Translations under genes and position numbers: made by a program
Source: Climacium dendroides
Lineage: Eukaryota; Streptophyta; Bryopsida; Hypnales; Climaciaceae
DNA length: 64,000 bases
Direction: 5' to 3'
NCBI GenBank assembly: GCA_950106755.1
Contig: OX467092.1
Location: 3,596,001-3,660,000 of the forward strand
Shown here: one piece after another, positions 12,443 through 24,900 of the stretch
Layout: each line of letters starts with the position of its first letter
How positions within the stretch are numbered: position 1 is the stretch's first letter
The notes under the pieces: generated by a model
Told to the model about the DNA's origin: nothing
The model's input: only the letters and a program-made list of their open reading frames with translations
The model's database searches: none

Positions 12443-13114
12443 CTTTGTTTCAGCTAGTGTGAGCAAAATTGAGTTTTGGATTGAACTTCACTTTTTTTTT
12501 TTTTTGCACATGCATACTTGTGTGTAATAGACCTCAATCCCCATGGAAGTATGACTAATTGCAATGGTAATCTTGTGCAATTTATGGTTTTATTTTTGGT
12601 GCATCCACTTTCCCTACATTGTTTGTTGAATTTCAGTATGCTGTGTTTGTACTCAGTTTTGGCAGTCACTATAGAAGACATTCCCTTTCCACTCAAAATT
12701 TGGAGGACAAATAGTTGCACTTCCTCCACATCGTTTATAGGTTAAGGGTTAAGTGAAGGCTAGTATTTTTTCAAGCTTCAAAATGATCATAGTCACACTA
12801 ACCTCACAATGGAAAGAAGAAGGGAACGTTGCAGTTGAAGTTGGGCAATTTGACATTCCATCGACGAGAAGCAGCACTTACGATTCACACCGCATGGCAG
12901 CTTCTCAAAGGGGAAGTCTACAGCACTGGTGAATTCAACCACTGATGTCTCCAGAATGATTTTTTTAATTTTATTTTTTATAATAAGAGAGTCACAACTG
13001 CATTCTTCTTCCACAAATTTCTAGTAGGCTACAATCGGGAAGATTTGTGCCAGACGCACTAATGTAATGCAATGCTAACAACAGTAAGTAAACCTGGTTT
13101 GCTGAGAGAATTGT
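12443..13114. other. spacer and probable 3' UTR of the beta-galactosidase gene
   Basis: A poly-T run lies at about 12490. Sequence near 12800-13010 is less AT-rich and open on the minus strand (73 codons), but matches nothing I know. It may be 3' UTR or an alternative last exon of the gene at 13115-21434. Confidence 0.35.
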
Positions 13115-16100
13115 TTACATTGGCAAATGAGACTGATGTAAGAGTCGAGGCTTCCTCTGGCTGGGATTTTCATGTGTTTCGAGGGGCTGCTGCCAGTGGT
13201 AGTTGAAGTAAGTGGGTGTCCCCGGCTCCGACAATGTATGCGGGCTTGTGTAGGAAGAGCAGTGAGCCTGCACTGCAAGACTCTTGGTGATGCCAGGGCA
13301 AGGATCCGAGTGTCCAAACGTTCGCCATTCGACTGGGACACGACATTGTCGCCTTCCTATGCAAAGCTGCAAGCACAACGTTATAATTATGTGAGTTCTC
13401 ACCTCAATAGAGGGTCAAAGACAGCAACAAATGTAACGTATTGGCACGTGGAAATGAGCAAAATCACAGCAGATGTGAAGAGGCAGGTACTAGTGCTCAG
13501 CAAGGACAATACCGAAGTATCCTTTGGTGAAGAACCCAAGGTTGAACATTAGAACTAGCTTGACTTGTGCCAAACACTCGGGTGATACTCACTAGGATTT
13601 GGACCAAGGATAATACAGTGTAAGCCACCACATTGAGTAGAAAAAGTGTAAGCTAAGCTTTGAGCACCAAGTTAGTTCATTTCACGGTCCCACGGTAAGG
13701 CAACTGAGACTTGGGCTTGCGCGCCCGTGCACAATTGCCTTGCATTGGTGAAAGCCACTCAATGGAGTAGCTTACCCTACACGTAAACGAGATCCAATCA
13801 ATATTGAATCTTTTATACATTCATTTTACCGAGACTAGGAAACATTGAACTCTCGAGTTGACGTTAATGATGAAGTGAAGAAAGGGACCGAGTAATTCCT
13901 CGCAGGAGAAATGAGATTTGATGGACAAAAAGATCCAGTCCCCGGTATAATATAGAAGTTTGGGGTACCGAGATATTATTAAAAAATATACCTTGTGCAC
14001 AGCCTCCGTGCTGTCCATGGCGTGACACTTCCCACGATGGAAGTGACCACAGGAGCCTCGTGGGTTCCCAAAGCTGGCAAATTTGATGTGACTGATATGC
14101 TGACCAGCTGCACACTCCAGCAGCGCCTCAGCAATGGGGCTGTGTGATGAGGCCAGGATCACGGACTGAACAGGTGGAGGCTGGGACTCGTCAATGTGAG
14201 CACAAACCGCGTGTGCAGATCGTGTGGCCAAAGAAATGGCCGTAACGTCGCCTCCAATCTCTTCAAAGAGAACCAACAAATTCCCAGTGGATTTCAACCA
14301 GGCTCGAGGGATATGATACCTGCATTGCCATCATCGAAAACAGAGAAATTAGAATTTTCATGAAACCAGAGAAATTAGGAACTCAAAGACATTAGAGTTT
14401 TCAAGAAACCGGAGAAACTAGAAATCCAAAGAAAATTAGAGCTTAGAAAACACCGGCTAGAAAAAGAAATTGACAAACAAAATCACTTGCCAGCGCTGTG
14501 AGGGCTGTCCACAATTGGTTCGGCATTTGTCCGAGTTATAAGCTCCCCTGTAGTCACATGAGGAGCAGCCAGATGATGGGGCAAGCAGCAGCCAATAACG
14601 GCCCAGGTGATGACCATTTACCCAGGCTTGCCCCTTGCCCATGCTCCCCAAGTCCAAAGCAACAGGATCTGTACCTCCAGGTGAGTCAAATGTTGTCTGT
14701 GAAAGGCAGTCATTAGGTTAAAATAGAAAATCCGGCTCTTAGTTGAAAAACAAACGTCCTTATCTCAAGTTCGTACCCTATATGCTACATTTTATGTTTC
14801 GCATTACAAGTCTACCCAAGAAAAACATGACTTGCACAGTATTTATCCCTACGTGCATTTTATAACGTTTCATTAAATGCAAATCCTAGAAACTGGTGTT
14901 GTTCAACATACCTTATACCACGTAAGGGAAGAAGTATTAGAAAATGAAGATGATGAACCCCAAGTAATACCATCTGCAGTGCCAGTCTCATAAAGTCCAA
15001 CTTTCTCTCCTCGAAGTCCAACCTGAGCAATGTTTTAGAACAGCTAAGTTGTAGATCTGAGTAGAACACAAATGAAGAACCCAAGAGCTCACACAAGAAC
15101 GGACTTGGTAGTTAGCCCTAAGTTTCCAGAGAGCCCATTTCTATAGAAGTTGAAATAAATCATGCAAGTTCACAAAACGTACTGATAGAAAGAAGAAATC
15201 AGGTCCTACATTTCTGAACAATAGAAATAAGCTTTGAAAGTTATTGTCATTGATTATTCCAAAGTGAAATTTCTATTATAAGCTTGAGCACCAAGGGGTG
15301 GAATTGTTCCTTTGCCTCCACGTTGTGCTCCCAACCACCAAGTTCATTATATCTGCTCTTCCATCTGGAAGGACAGAACGAGTGTGATGACTGGTAACTT
15401 ACCTGATAAGACCAACTAGCTGTCGATAAATCCAGGTCCCCAGAGGGCAGCCCTGATAAAGACGCAGACCCTTGAATGCCTGCTCCCCAAGTTTCTAGAA
15501 ACGCACCGTAATTCTGTCAAGTATCAATTCGTTAATACCGAGAGTATAAGGAATTTCAGGGGGGGGGTCCCTTCATTTCCTCTATTGAAAAAGGAATCAA
15601 TAGCAAGATGTCTCAAATCTTTTCAAGTTCCAAGGGTAACTCCACAAGCAATACCTTCTAATGGCCATGATACAAAGCTAGTACATTCAGTCCTCTACCT
15701 GTCTGTGAAAAAGGTACAGAAATAAACTGAAAGGATTTCGAGATTAAGAACCTGTAATCCCATAGTCATACTTAGCAAGTCGATGCTGTTCTTCCCTTTT
15801 TTCAAGTTAATTGGTTGGACAACTTGAACATTCCATCCCCTTGCACTGCCTGCACGCAAAATCTTGAAACTCAAGACACATTCACGTGACATCAAAAGGT
15901 GAGGGACATGAAATTGGTACTGATACAAAATTAATACCTGCAAGTTTTCCGTTAACGAAGACGTGCACTGCATCACGCATAGTGCCGAGGACCAGATTTG
16001 CTTGCAAATTCGTCTCAGATAGAGATGTCACATCCTTGTCTGCGACCGTGATACTGTGTCCCAGGGAAAATCGTGTTAAAACAGCTTTCAAGGGATTGAT

Positions 16101-19100
16101 GCATCAGGGCAAATAGAAAGTACTCGAGTTGAAAAGGAGTATAACATAGACAAAATTAAAGGAGGACACCCTCAACAATTGGCAGGGTTAAACTCAGGTT
16201 TAATGCGGCTAGATTTCCTAGAATACCTCAGGGGTGGGATTACTATTAGTTAACACTTTCAATGGCATCCCGACATATACGTTCAACAATGCAATGCCAA
16301 ATTGATGGATACTGAGATTGAGATAATACGTATTGGAGCTTGGAAGGCTACAAACAAACACCCTAGTTCACAAACATGTGATAAATTTATGATCAGTACT
16401 AGAAACAACACCTCCCACAAAGGTTTTCTAGCACGTTACAACTTGCCAATTGTGAAGCCATTGAAGTCAGATTTAGCGTAAATTTGGCCTATTATAACAC
16501 GACTAGGTTCTCTAGAACGCCTCTCGGCACCGAGTTTTTCTTCAAATGGATTTCATGTCGCAAGAGCAAGATTCGTATATCGAACTATGGAAGGTTCAGA
16601 AAATCTACCTGGTCGAGTACCAAAGATAATCAGAGGAATCTTTTGTAAGATTAAGTTGTTCAAGCAAGGAGTTTGAAACGAGTGTTTCAGCTTCTCTAAT
16701 TCCAACTGGCTCCGCTGATGCCTTCCATGTCAGACCCGAGACCGCTTTGCCGTCGGAGATATGATTACGAGGCAGTTCATTGGTTGGCATATAAATGTCT
16801 CCTATTGGTTTTGGGGCAGTTACTCTCATCCTTGTCAGAGCGGTCTGAGCTCCTACCTGTGGGCAAGCATTGCCTTGTTGTAAGTTTAAAAAAATCCAGC
16901 TGACATATAAAGCCACTTACGTATCAAACTCCTCAGGACCAAGAAACCCAAATTGGACCTAATGTTTCTTTCCGTACTTTTGAGTGGGTCATATGGGGGT
17001 TTTCTTTGTTCAATTTTATCTATGTTTGACCAACACAGCAAAGTTCTTCACTGATACTGGTGATATAAATTTGACTCTCTGAATTATATTTATCATAATA
17101 CGATCAATCAAATAGGTTATTTTAAAACCTCGAAATCTCGGTTTATCATAACTAGTGCGATGCGATGATTGATGGAGTTGTAGTGAAAGTTTATGGTCAT
17201 AATTTGGCATTCAATCAACTGGTTCCACTCATGTCTAGAATATCAGGAAAAATATTTCTTGGAGTACTAATAACAACTGACTTATGCACCAAACGTGCTA
17301 CCGGAATAGCAAGGAGTACTGAATTGAGAAAATTACCTGGGCCGAGTTGAACACGACGTTTTCGCAGTCAGGTAAGATGCTGACTGACCACGCTGGAAGC
17401 ACGTATGACTTGTTTTGAAATTTCACAGTGGCACTAGCATGGCTATCAATATTGGCAAGAAAAGCGGCACAATGTCCGCCTCCTGAATACACATGTGCCT
17501 GTTTCACGTTCCAGCACAAATCATTTGAGTAACCACACAAGTGGGACTATTTGGAGAAGTCGTTTGTGTATTGATCCGACATAGGCCAATTCCCAAATCC
17601 CAATTTCATACAGCGGAGGATTAAAATTGTAATAATTTTCCACAGATCAGAATTATAATTCTCAAAATTAGTAGAGAAAAAAAGGAAAAAAGATGAAAAA
17701 TATCTTAAAAGAGAAAAAGAGAGAAAGAGAGAAACCTCTTGATTCGAACCGAGCGACGTAGCCCGAGGCACGATGTCAACAGCAGTTAGTGCAGGCTCGC
17801 AGAGTTTGATGGCAGCATGAAGGTCTTTCAAATGCCCCCATTTTGGTTGTCTGATTAGTCCTGCAGAAAATTTGTCGTGCGCACAGCTCAAACACAATAT
17901 CACCCGTTACCGGTATATAATTTTCCCTTTTGTCTTGTTTTCCATGCAGAACATTTGTATGATACAGTGAGCTAAAAGACCAAGTCTATCATTGAAACAA
18001 CAGATTTAAAATTACAGTCCATTGAACACCAAAGTTGTTAAGTATGAAGTAACACAGAACACAGTGAAAGTTAAGAAAAATTCATACACGAACATTTGAG
18101 ATATGCATATCTATAGTTGACTAAGTAGATAGATCCAGTTCTTGGAATCACAGTATCAAAAGCAGTCATTGATAACGGCATAATTTAAAATTCACGCACC
18201 AAATTCATCAATAGGGGCATCATAATCGTAAGTTGTAGTCATAAATGGCCCCCCAGCAGTTCGCGCGAAGTTGGTGCCACCGAAGTACTATCAAGACAAG
18301 AGTAAGTTGAAATTTGAAATAAGAATGTGATTTGACATGGACAGGTACCTAGAACATCGCAGCGAGAAAGTGAATTGTCAGCCAACGTCAAATGAACATT
18401 TCTGATGAAAAGCTAGGTTGGACCTTACCATGTAATAATTTTGAAAGCTTCCCCCGCGCTGGAAAAATCGTGCAACGGCGAAAGCATTGTCTTCAACAGG
18501 CCTATGTGGAATGGCCTGTCCCCAGTTTTGGAACCTACACAACCATTTGAGGACCCGTCAAAATATGCAAAGGCAAGAAGGCAGGATCGTAACTCCAAGT
18601 TAAAAAATGGAGAATCTAGTCTGGAAGCTAATAGTCGACTATAGTACCTTCTAAAACATATTTCCATCATATAAAATGTAGAGTATGATTTTGTCTTTCT
18701 GCTGGTACATTTTGTTAACTTCCTTGAAGCTCTCTAAATGATTTATTTCAACTGTTGTAGACATGGAAGAGACCCACTTATGGCCATTCGGGCACTTTCG
18801 AGGTTATTGGCAAACAACAAAATCTTGAGCCTCGTGACTTGCGGGCTTCTAAATTACTCAACAGACCCTATTTTGCTCAGTACAATCTGAGTAAAGGAAA
18901 GGTTTATAGTAAAATTACCAGCCATTCCAATCCTCCGTCCAAAAAATCGGTTTAGTAGCACTGTTAGGCGTCCATCCATCGCAGTAATATCCATTACAGG
19001 TGTTAATCTGAACACAGCAGCACAGCAAAAGGTGCCAATTTCATTTTTCAATTTAATCAAGCAAGAAAATATGGACTCTAAGGTAGCCACCATAGGACTA

Positions 19101-21434
19101 AGATAGCAGTGAGACGAAAAGGCGAAACCACTAGTAAGCCTAGTAAATCCTACATATTCTATGGTATGCAGAAAGACCCTTGAGCATATTACTAGCACGG
19201 TCGATGAAAGAGGTTCACTTGAATGCACCCGTTCGTGTCAAAAAAAGAAAAGGAAAGAGAGATGCGCTTGTGCAAACAATTCAGTATCTTCCTTCTATCG
19301 TTAGGTGGCGAGTTACACTCAATTCAATACATTTGCAAAAACAAATTCCAATATTCATCTATTACACAACAATGTAAGGCCAGGGTCTCACTATTTTTCC
19401 AGGTGCGTCCCCCTGCTGACACATAATCCATGGTGTACGAGCATCAAGGCTGAGGGCCAGGTCGGCTGCCCACCGAACATACCGCTTTCCCCCATCGCCA
19501 AACTGCCATTCAATGTTCCCATACTCGTTCTCGATCTGCACTCTACAATTGTCTCAATCACAGACATAAAGAACAACCGCATGGACACGCAAGATGTAAC
19601 TGAAAGCTCATGACCCAACAATACTCCATTCTCCCCTCCTACCTGGGCCATGATGATAGGACCTCCTTGCCATGCAAAAAGTTGATTTTCCTCCATTAAG
19701 TGCACAATCTTGCTCACAAATCCCTGCATCGCCAACTGAAATCGCAGCACCAAAAACGAACGTTCAGATTCTTCAAATACTTTCTAACAAATCCTTGTCC
19801 TCCTCTAGAATGATGCTTGCTGAATGAATTGGTTCTTTTATTGGCGTAATACAAAGTACATAAGGAGTACTTTCTTCGGCAACACATATAAAGGTACTTG
19901 AGTAAAGATACATGTTTCTACCTAAGGCTTGAAATAGTCTCTCGTCTTTACATTTCGCAAAAACATTTATGTTTGTTTACATGTGAAACAGCTCAAAAGG
20001 TTTCGTAGAAGTGGGACCTATATGTGAATCCTGCTTTATATCTACCATCAAAGTACCCTCCAAAAAAGCAGACCGGCGATTAATCATATATAGCATTCTG
20101 AAAACAATACACGAACAAACAGATTTCTCTGCATAGAGTAAGATTTTACCTTGAAGGGCTCATTATCAGTACGAAACACAATTCCTGGAACCTCTTTCAG
20201 CCAATAAGGAAATCCCCTGCATCCAATGATGTACGACACCATTGTTAAGATACACAAAAGTAATGAAACTTAAGATTCTTTATCCTTCCAGACTTGAAGC
20301 CAAGTTCTTACAGTCAGACTTTCTACTCACGGATTGATAACTAGCAGAGACTTTCAAAGCATTCATACCCGAAGTTCCATTCTGCACAAACATAAGGACC
20401 GATGCGAAGATGGAAGAACATTCCCGCTTCCTGCACCAGCTTTATGAACTTGACCAGATCATATCTGCCCTCGAAATTATACTGCATCAAGATCCAGTTC
20501 AAGATATGGAGAACTCTCAGTAAAATACCTCATGCCTGACGTTCTAAACACATCCTATCACAATTACGGTATGATATTGTACAGTACATTCGAGCTTTTC
20601 AATGACTGAACATCACCCTTTCAACCAAAAATTATATAAGGAAATGGCATACATCTTGGCATTTCAAGCTGCCATATCAGCCCTCTATACCTATACATGA
20701 TACATTAGAATAATGAAGAGATTGAAGGATCAGTTACACTCGAACCTGGCCTTGCTTGGGCTCATGACCGTTCCAAAACACGTACGTTTGCACTACATTG
20801 CAACCTCCCTCCTTCGAATTTTTTATAATACTTGGCCACATCTATTTCAGAAAACACAAAGTGAGCTTGTATCAGAACTTGGATGCAAGGGTCAAAGTCA
20901 TAGAAGATCTTTCTATTACAGAAAGGTGCCAAGAAAACTTCAAGATTGCACTACACCAAATACGCCATCTGCAGTGGACCAAGTTAATTACAAGAGACTA
21001 TATATATAGTCTCTTATATCATAATATATATATATCAGATTCAGTGTGGCACTTTCGGTAGCTGGAAACGTAACTGTTGTGGACCGCATTAGTTTTTCAA
21101 CCACTGCAAGTAAACCCTCACAGTACATGGCGTGTTTGGTGTACTCAATGCAACAAACATGAGGACATTTTTATCACAAACGATTCAGTGAAAGCTCAAG
21201 ATAATTCAATAACATACTCCGATTTACATCTTAAAAGGGGAAGAAAGAGGAGGATAATGTCACCTCAGGAGTAGCACGAGGGTAGTGAATGCCTGCAGAG
21301 ATCAGCATTCGCCGCTGGCCATCAATTACAAGCGCTCGCTGATCATACGTGACGTTAATCGGCTTCCCTGCACTCGCTCTTCCTATAGCCACAACTGCTA
21401 GCCACAACAACAACACCCAGCCTAATTTCGCCAT
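13115..21434 (-). CDS. BGAL: beta-galactosidase, GH35, with C-terminal SUEL-type lectin domain, 19 exons
   Basis: Exons (minus): 21434-21264, 20841-20746, 20481-20369, 20216-20150, 19735-19643, 19535-19392, 19007-18919, 18534-18429, 18287-18200, 17860-17736, 17498-17337, 16856-16609, 16053-15938, 15849-15752, 15513-15403, 15022-14912, 14696-14491, 14319-13992, 13366-13115. They join in one frame to 907 aa. Residues 1-22 ([20 protein letters not shown]...) are a signal peptide, so the enzyme should reach the cell wall, where the family removes terminal beta-galactosyl residues from wall glycans. The GH35 core includes [31 protein letters not shown] (acid/base Glu about 184) and [10 protein letters not shown] (nucleophile Glu about 253). 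Residues about 770-861 form a Cys-rich galactose-binding lectin-like domain ([21 protein letters not shown] to [15 protein letters not shown]). A 46-residue tail follows. No stops or frameshifts. An upstream TTG lies in frame, but ATG at 21434 gives the signal peptide. Confidence 0.93.
14320..14490 (-). other. GC-AG intron of the beta-galactosidase gene
   Basis: Exon 17 ends with CAGCGCTG at 14491 and the intron begins GCAAGT; the acceptor is ATGCAG at 14320. Splicing here joins TG to G and restores [12 protein letters not shown], the conserved block of plant beta-galactosidases. The nearby GT two codons downstream would add residues and break the motif. GC donors with an otherwise strong consensus (GCAAGT) are a known minor class. 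Confidence 0.85.
20992..21015. repeat. perfect 24-bp palindrome in BGAL intron 1
   Basis: AAGAGACTATAT followed directly by its reverse complement. It stands within an AT-rich part of intron 1 and is followed by an (AT)n run. No function is implied. Confidence 0.8.
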
Positions 21435-24400
21435 CGCAACGCCCACGTCCCAAAGAGATAACAAGATTCAAACACCTGCAAATGAGCAGACCAAGAAACG
21501 CATCAGAATCGCCAATTCTGCAAATCCAACAAAAAAAGATCAATCCAAAATTTCAATATATCCAATAAATCCTCGACGCAAAAACTCCCTCAAAAAACCA
21601 GAATCAACACTTGGCAAGAGCCTCAAATCCTCAAGAAACTCTCCAACAATCAAAAACCTGAAAAATCAAGCTCAAATTCTTCCAAATTCTTCCCAAAATC
21701 TTAATCAAAATCTCAAAAATTCTCCGGAGTTCGTCCAATTCCACATCTACACAGCAACAGCAGCGAAACCTCAAATCATGCCTTCACACACACGCACATA
21801 CACACGCACACTCACAGACAGACACAGAGCAAAGCCGAAGAGTCACCGACTATGTGAGCTACACTCCAATTGCTTCAGATCAAAACAAATTTCTTATACT
21901 CCTCTACTGCTTAATTCCTTCTCAATTCCGACACGGGCACATGCCGTCTGAGCCCCACTGTCCACGCTTCCGACATGAGCGCACATGACATAGCTCAATT
22001 TGCACAGCACCCCAACAATCTAACAAAAGCATGGTGGCAAAATCTCACTTCAGATTGAAGTTACAGCTGTTGTGGGAGTCCACCATGCACCGATCGGAGG
22101 CATTACACGGAAGCGAATGCAGGTCAGGTCAGTCAATGTTGCGGCAAAATGGGATTTCCATTGACATGATTTACGCCATCTCTGCAAAATTTGACTGCAA
22201 TTCACTTGGATTATACCGTCGCCATGGATAACTCTTGCGGGATGACTCATCAAATGAAGAAATTTGGAGGAAAAACAAATGAAGTGCGTCGGATTGATGA
22301 CGAGGGGAGCCGGGAATCGTTACCCTGGTGGGTGGGACTCTGAGGGAAGGTGGTCTACGTTTTCGTATGTATTTGTACGTATACCCGGTGTATTTGACCA
22401 GTGGATGAATACGGGATAGATTGATAGAAGGACCGGATGAATGTGCGAGGGTCTGTTCATCCAGAGGGCAGTGTTGGACTTCGGGTGTAAGAGAACGGGT
22501 GGAGGTTTTAGGGTTTTTCATATTAAAAATGCATTGAAAATTGTACATTTTTCACATCTAAATATAAGATAAATATAAGGTAGGAGATCGTATTTGCACC
22601 CTACTTGCACTACATGAATATTTACGTCACTTTATGATCATTGTGTATCATTCGAGTACATTTGAAAGTTTAAAATGAATACTATTGATATATAGTAGCA
22701 CAAATGAAGTAGCTTTTGAATTGTAGCATAAATAGGATTTATTACTTTATATCAAGGACCTATTCAAAACGTACCTTGAAAAAAAAAACATATCAATTCT
22801 TTTACCACTTATCCCAGTTAGGACATTGAAGACTAAAAATGTCCAATGGTTGACTTTGAAAGAAACTACAAAAATCAATAATGCACCTATTTTTATAAAA
22901 CATTGGTATTACAATTACTGCCTTCCAAGGTTTATATGTGTGGTGTGACATTTTTTGCACTAGTTTAGTGTAATAATTTTTATAATGTAAATAATGTAAT
23001 GCATTTTCAAATATATATATATAAAAGAACCCTTTTATCCATATGATTCAAGAAAATCTATACAAACCCTTTTACCCTACTAAGTTTGAGATGAATAGAA
23101 ATTTGGATTTGATTTTTTGAATTGATATTTTAGGTATTAAGGTCATGTTTTCAAAAAATTTATATTTGAGGTTTAGGAAGAAGAGGGTTTGAGAAAGTTA
23201 TAAGTCATGATTGAACCTACACACTCAAATCATAAATGATTGCCGAGAACTTCATTTTTGGGTTTATAACAAGATTCACATTGAAGGCAAATTATGGATT
23301 ATGACTCTTCATTTCAACCACATAGAATATGACACAATTTGTATTGAATAGTAAGCTTAGAGTTATATAAGACCTCTTTAATTAATCTTGCCATCTAAGG
23401 TCCTAATTATATTTTAAAGACATTGAATACTATTAGAATTCATGATGCAAAAGGTGCATTAAGACTTGATTACATGCATAGTAATGGTGTTTGAAGGACA
23501 CCCAAACTTACTAGTGGCATTCAACATGTTTCTTCAAAAAGATTTCCATCCAAATGAATGTATAATATTTCTTCATCTTCCCTATAACAAGTGACATTTC
23601 ACATATACTAATATACTAGGACAAAGTTGGTTGCATGGCAAGGGTATTATTGTTCTTAAATAGCTAAGGATCATATGGATGAATAAGTGTCTCTATTTTA
23701 GGATGAATTTGTCAATGAAAATATAAATAAATTTACACCAAAAAGTCATAATAATGTTGACATATATAAGTTGATGTCAAGGACTTATACATATAATTCA
23801 TGATATATACTCAAAATTCCTTAATTTGACCATATCTTTATAGACTTGCTAAACCTTCATTGATTGTAGCACACTTGGCTTATATTAAAATTGTTAAATT
23901 ATCTTTCAAGCACTCACATTAGATTAATTAAAGTGTATTTTAAAATAATAATTTGAAGCCTTCTCTCACACAATATTTGTACTAGAATGAGGTTGTCTTT
24001 TGTCAATGCATTCTATGTAGGTGGGCAAGAATTGTGATTAGCCTTAGGAATTAGCAAGCTAGTATGTGCAACTTTAATGCAACATAATATTCATTAAAAT
24101 GAGAGTTTTCCAGTGAAATAGGAGTTGAGGAAGAGACTTTCAACCATGAATTTAATATACTTGTAGATCAATGACTACCAGGAAAGCATTGCAATGACAC
24201 AGAAAGCGCATACAGAAGGTACAAACTCCAAAATCGAAGGTCAAAATTGTGACTTCTTCATAATTTATAGGAAGTCATCAAATATACATGTATTGGATGT
24301 ATGCACTATAAACATAGAGTAATCCATGTACTAAACTACTACTTCCATCGTGGACTACACTTATATAAGATACATATGATGTAAAATGTAGGTTTCTAGA

Positions 24401-24475
24401 AGCACTAGGAATGAGCACTAGGACATTCGTCAAATTGGCAATTGCGTCCACAAGATGAAGGCTTCGTGACCAGAA
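21435..24475. other. BGAL upstream region and AT-rich spacer
   Basis: About 21435-22550 should hold the leader and promoter of the beta-galactosidase gene. It is richer in C on the plus strand (CA-rich near 21785-21835), and a telo-box (TTTTAGGGTTTTT) lies near 22507. An open frame on the plus strand at 21349-21951 is low-complexity and antisense to exon 1, so it is not called. From 22560 to 24475 the DNA is AT-rich and gene-free, including a dispersed repeat at about 23020-23440. Confidence 0.45.
23020..23440. repeat. diverged dispersed repeat, copy 1
   Basis: Matches about 46660-47060 in the same orientation over several hundred bases. Shared landmarks in order are AAGTTTGAGATGAA, GATATTTTAGG, TTTATATTTGAG, TATTCACATTGAA-like sequence and ACAATTTGTATTGA. 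Both copies are AT-rich and non-coding, so the family is unidentified. Confidence 0.6.
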
Positions 24476-24716
24476 GGCCATGAGCTTGCCTTTATCAATA
24501 GCAGAGACAAACATAGGGATTGTCAAAGCTCGGAAATTGTAGAATCGAATAACAACGGCCCCTTCACAAAATATTCTCAGACATTGCACCGGAGAAAGTG
24601 CAATGCAAAAGATTATTTGGTAAAGGGGCCGCTGCGATTCGACTCTACAACTTCTGAGCTCTGACAACCCCTACATTAGTCTCTGTTATTGATAAAATCA
24701 GGCTCAAGACCTTAGT
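24476..24716. repeat. foldback (MITE-like) element, arms about 115 bp
   Basis: The left arm, about 24476-24590, and the right arm, about 24602-24716, are imperfect reverse complements. GAGCTTGCCTTTATCAATAG pairs with the complement of CTGTTATTGATAAAATCAGG. ATTGTCAAAGCTC pairs with GAGCTCTGACAAC. CGGCCCCTT pairs with AAGGGGCCG. The arms meet around GCACCGGAGAAAGTGC. The ORF on the minus strand at 24278-24667 lies across it and is not a gene. Related pieces occur at 24784-24900 and 28724-28880. Confidence 0.75.
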
Positions 24717-24783
24717 ACGACCTTCATTCTATGGATACCGTTGCCCCTTGAGTATAACGTACTGTCCATAGTGACTATGAGGT

Positions 24784-24900
24784 CTAGGATTGTCAAAGCT
24801 CAGAAATTGTAGAATCGAATAACAACGGCCCTTTCACCAAATAATCTCAGACACTGCATTGTACAAAGTGCAATGCAAAAGATTATTTGGTAAAGGGGTG
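24784..24900. repeat. second, truncated copy of the 24.5-kb foldback
   Basis: Starts AGGATTGTCAAAGCTCAGAA, very close to the left arm at 24516. It runs through the centre (GTGCAATGCAAAAGATTATT) and stops at AAAGGGG, where the right arm of the first copy would continue. It is therefore a truncated or partly deleted copy in the same orientation. Confidence 0.7.

Noticed and set aside
13172..13552. Plus-strand 126-codon ORF
   Set aside because: It is the shadow of the last BGAL exon, whose lectin-domain residues read clearly on the minus strand.
21349..21951. Plus-strand 200-codon ORF
   Set aside because: It is antisense to BGAL exon 1 and its leader, low in complexity (Asn/Ser/Lys/Thr-rich, CA repeats), and has no recognisable domain.
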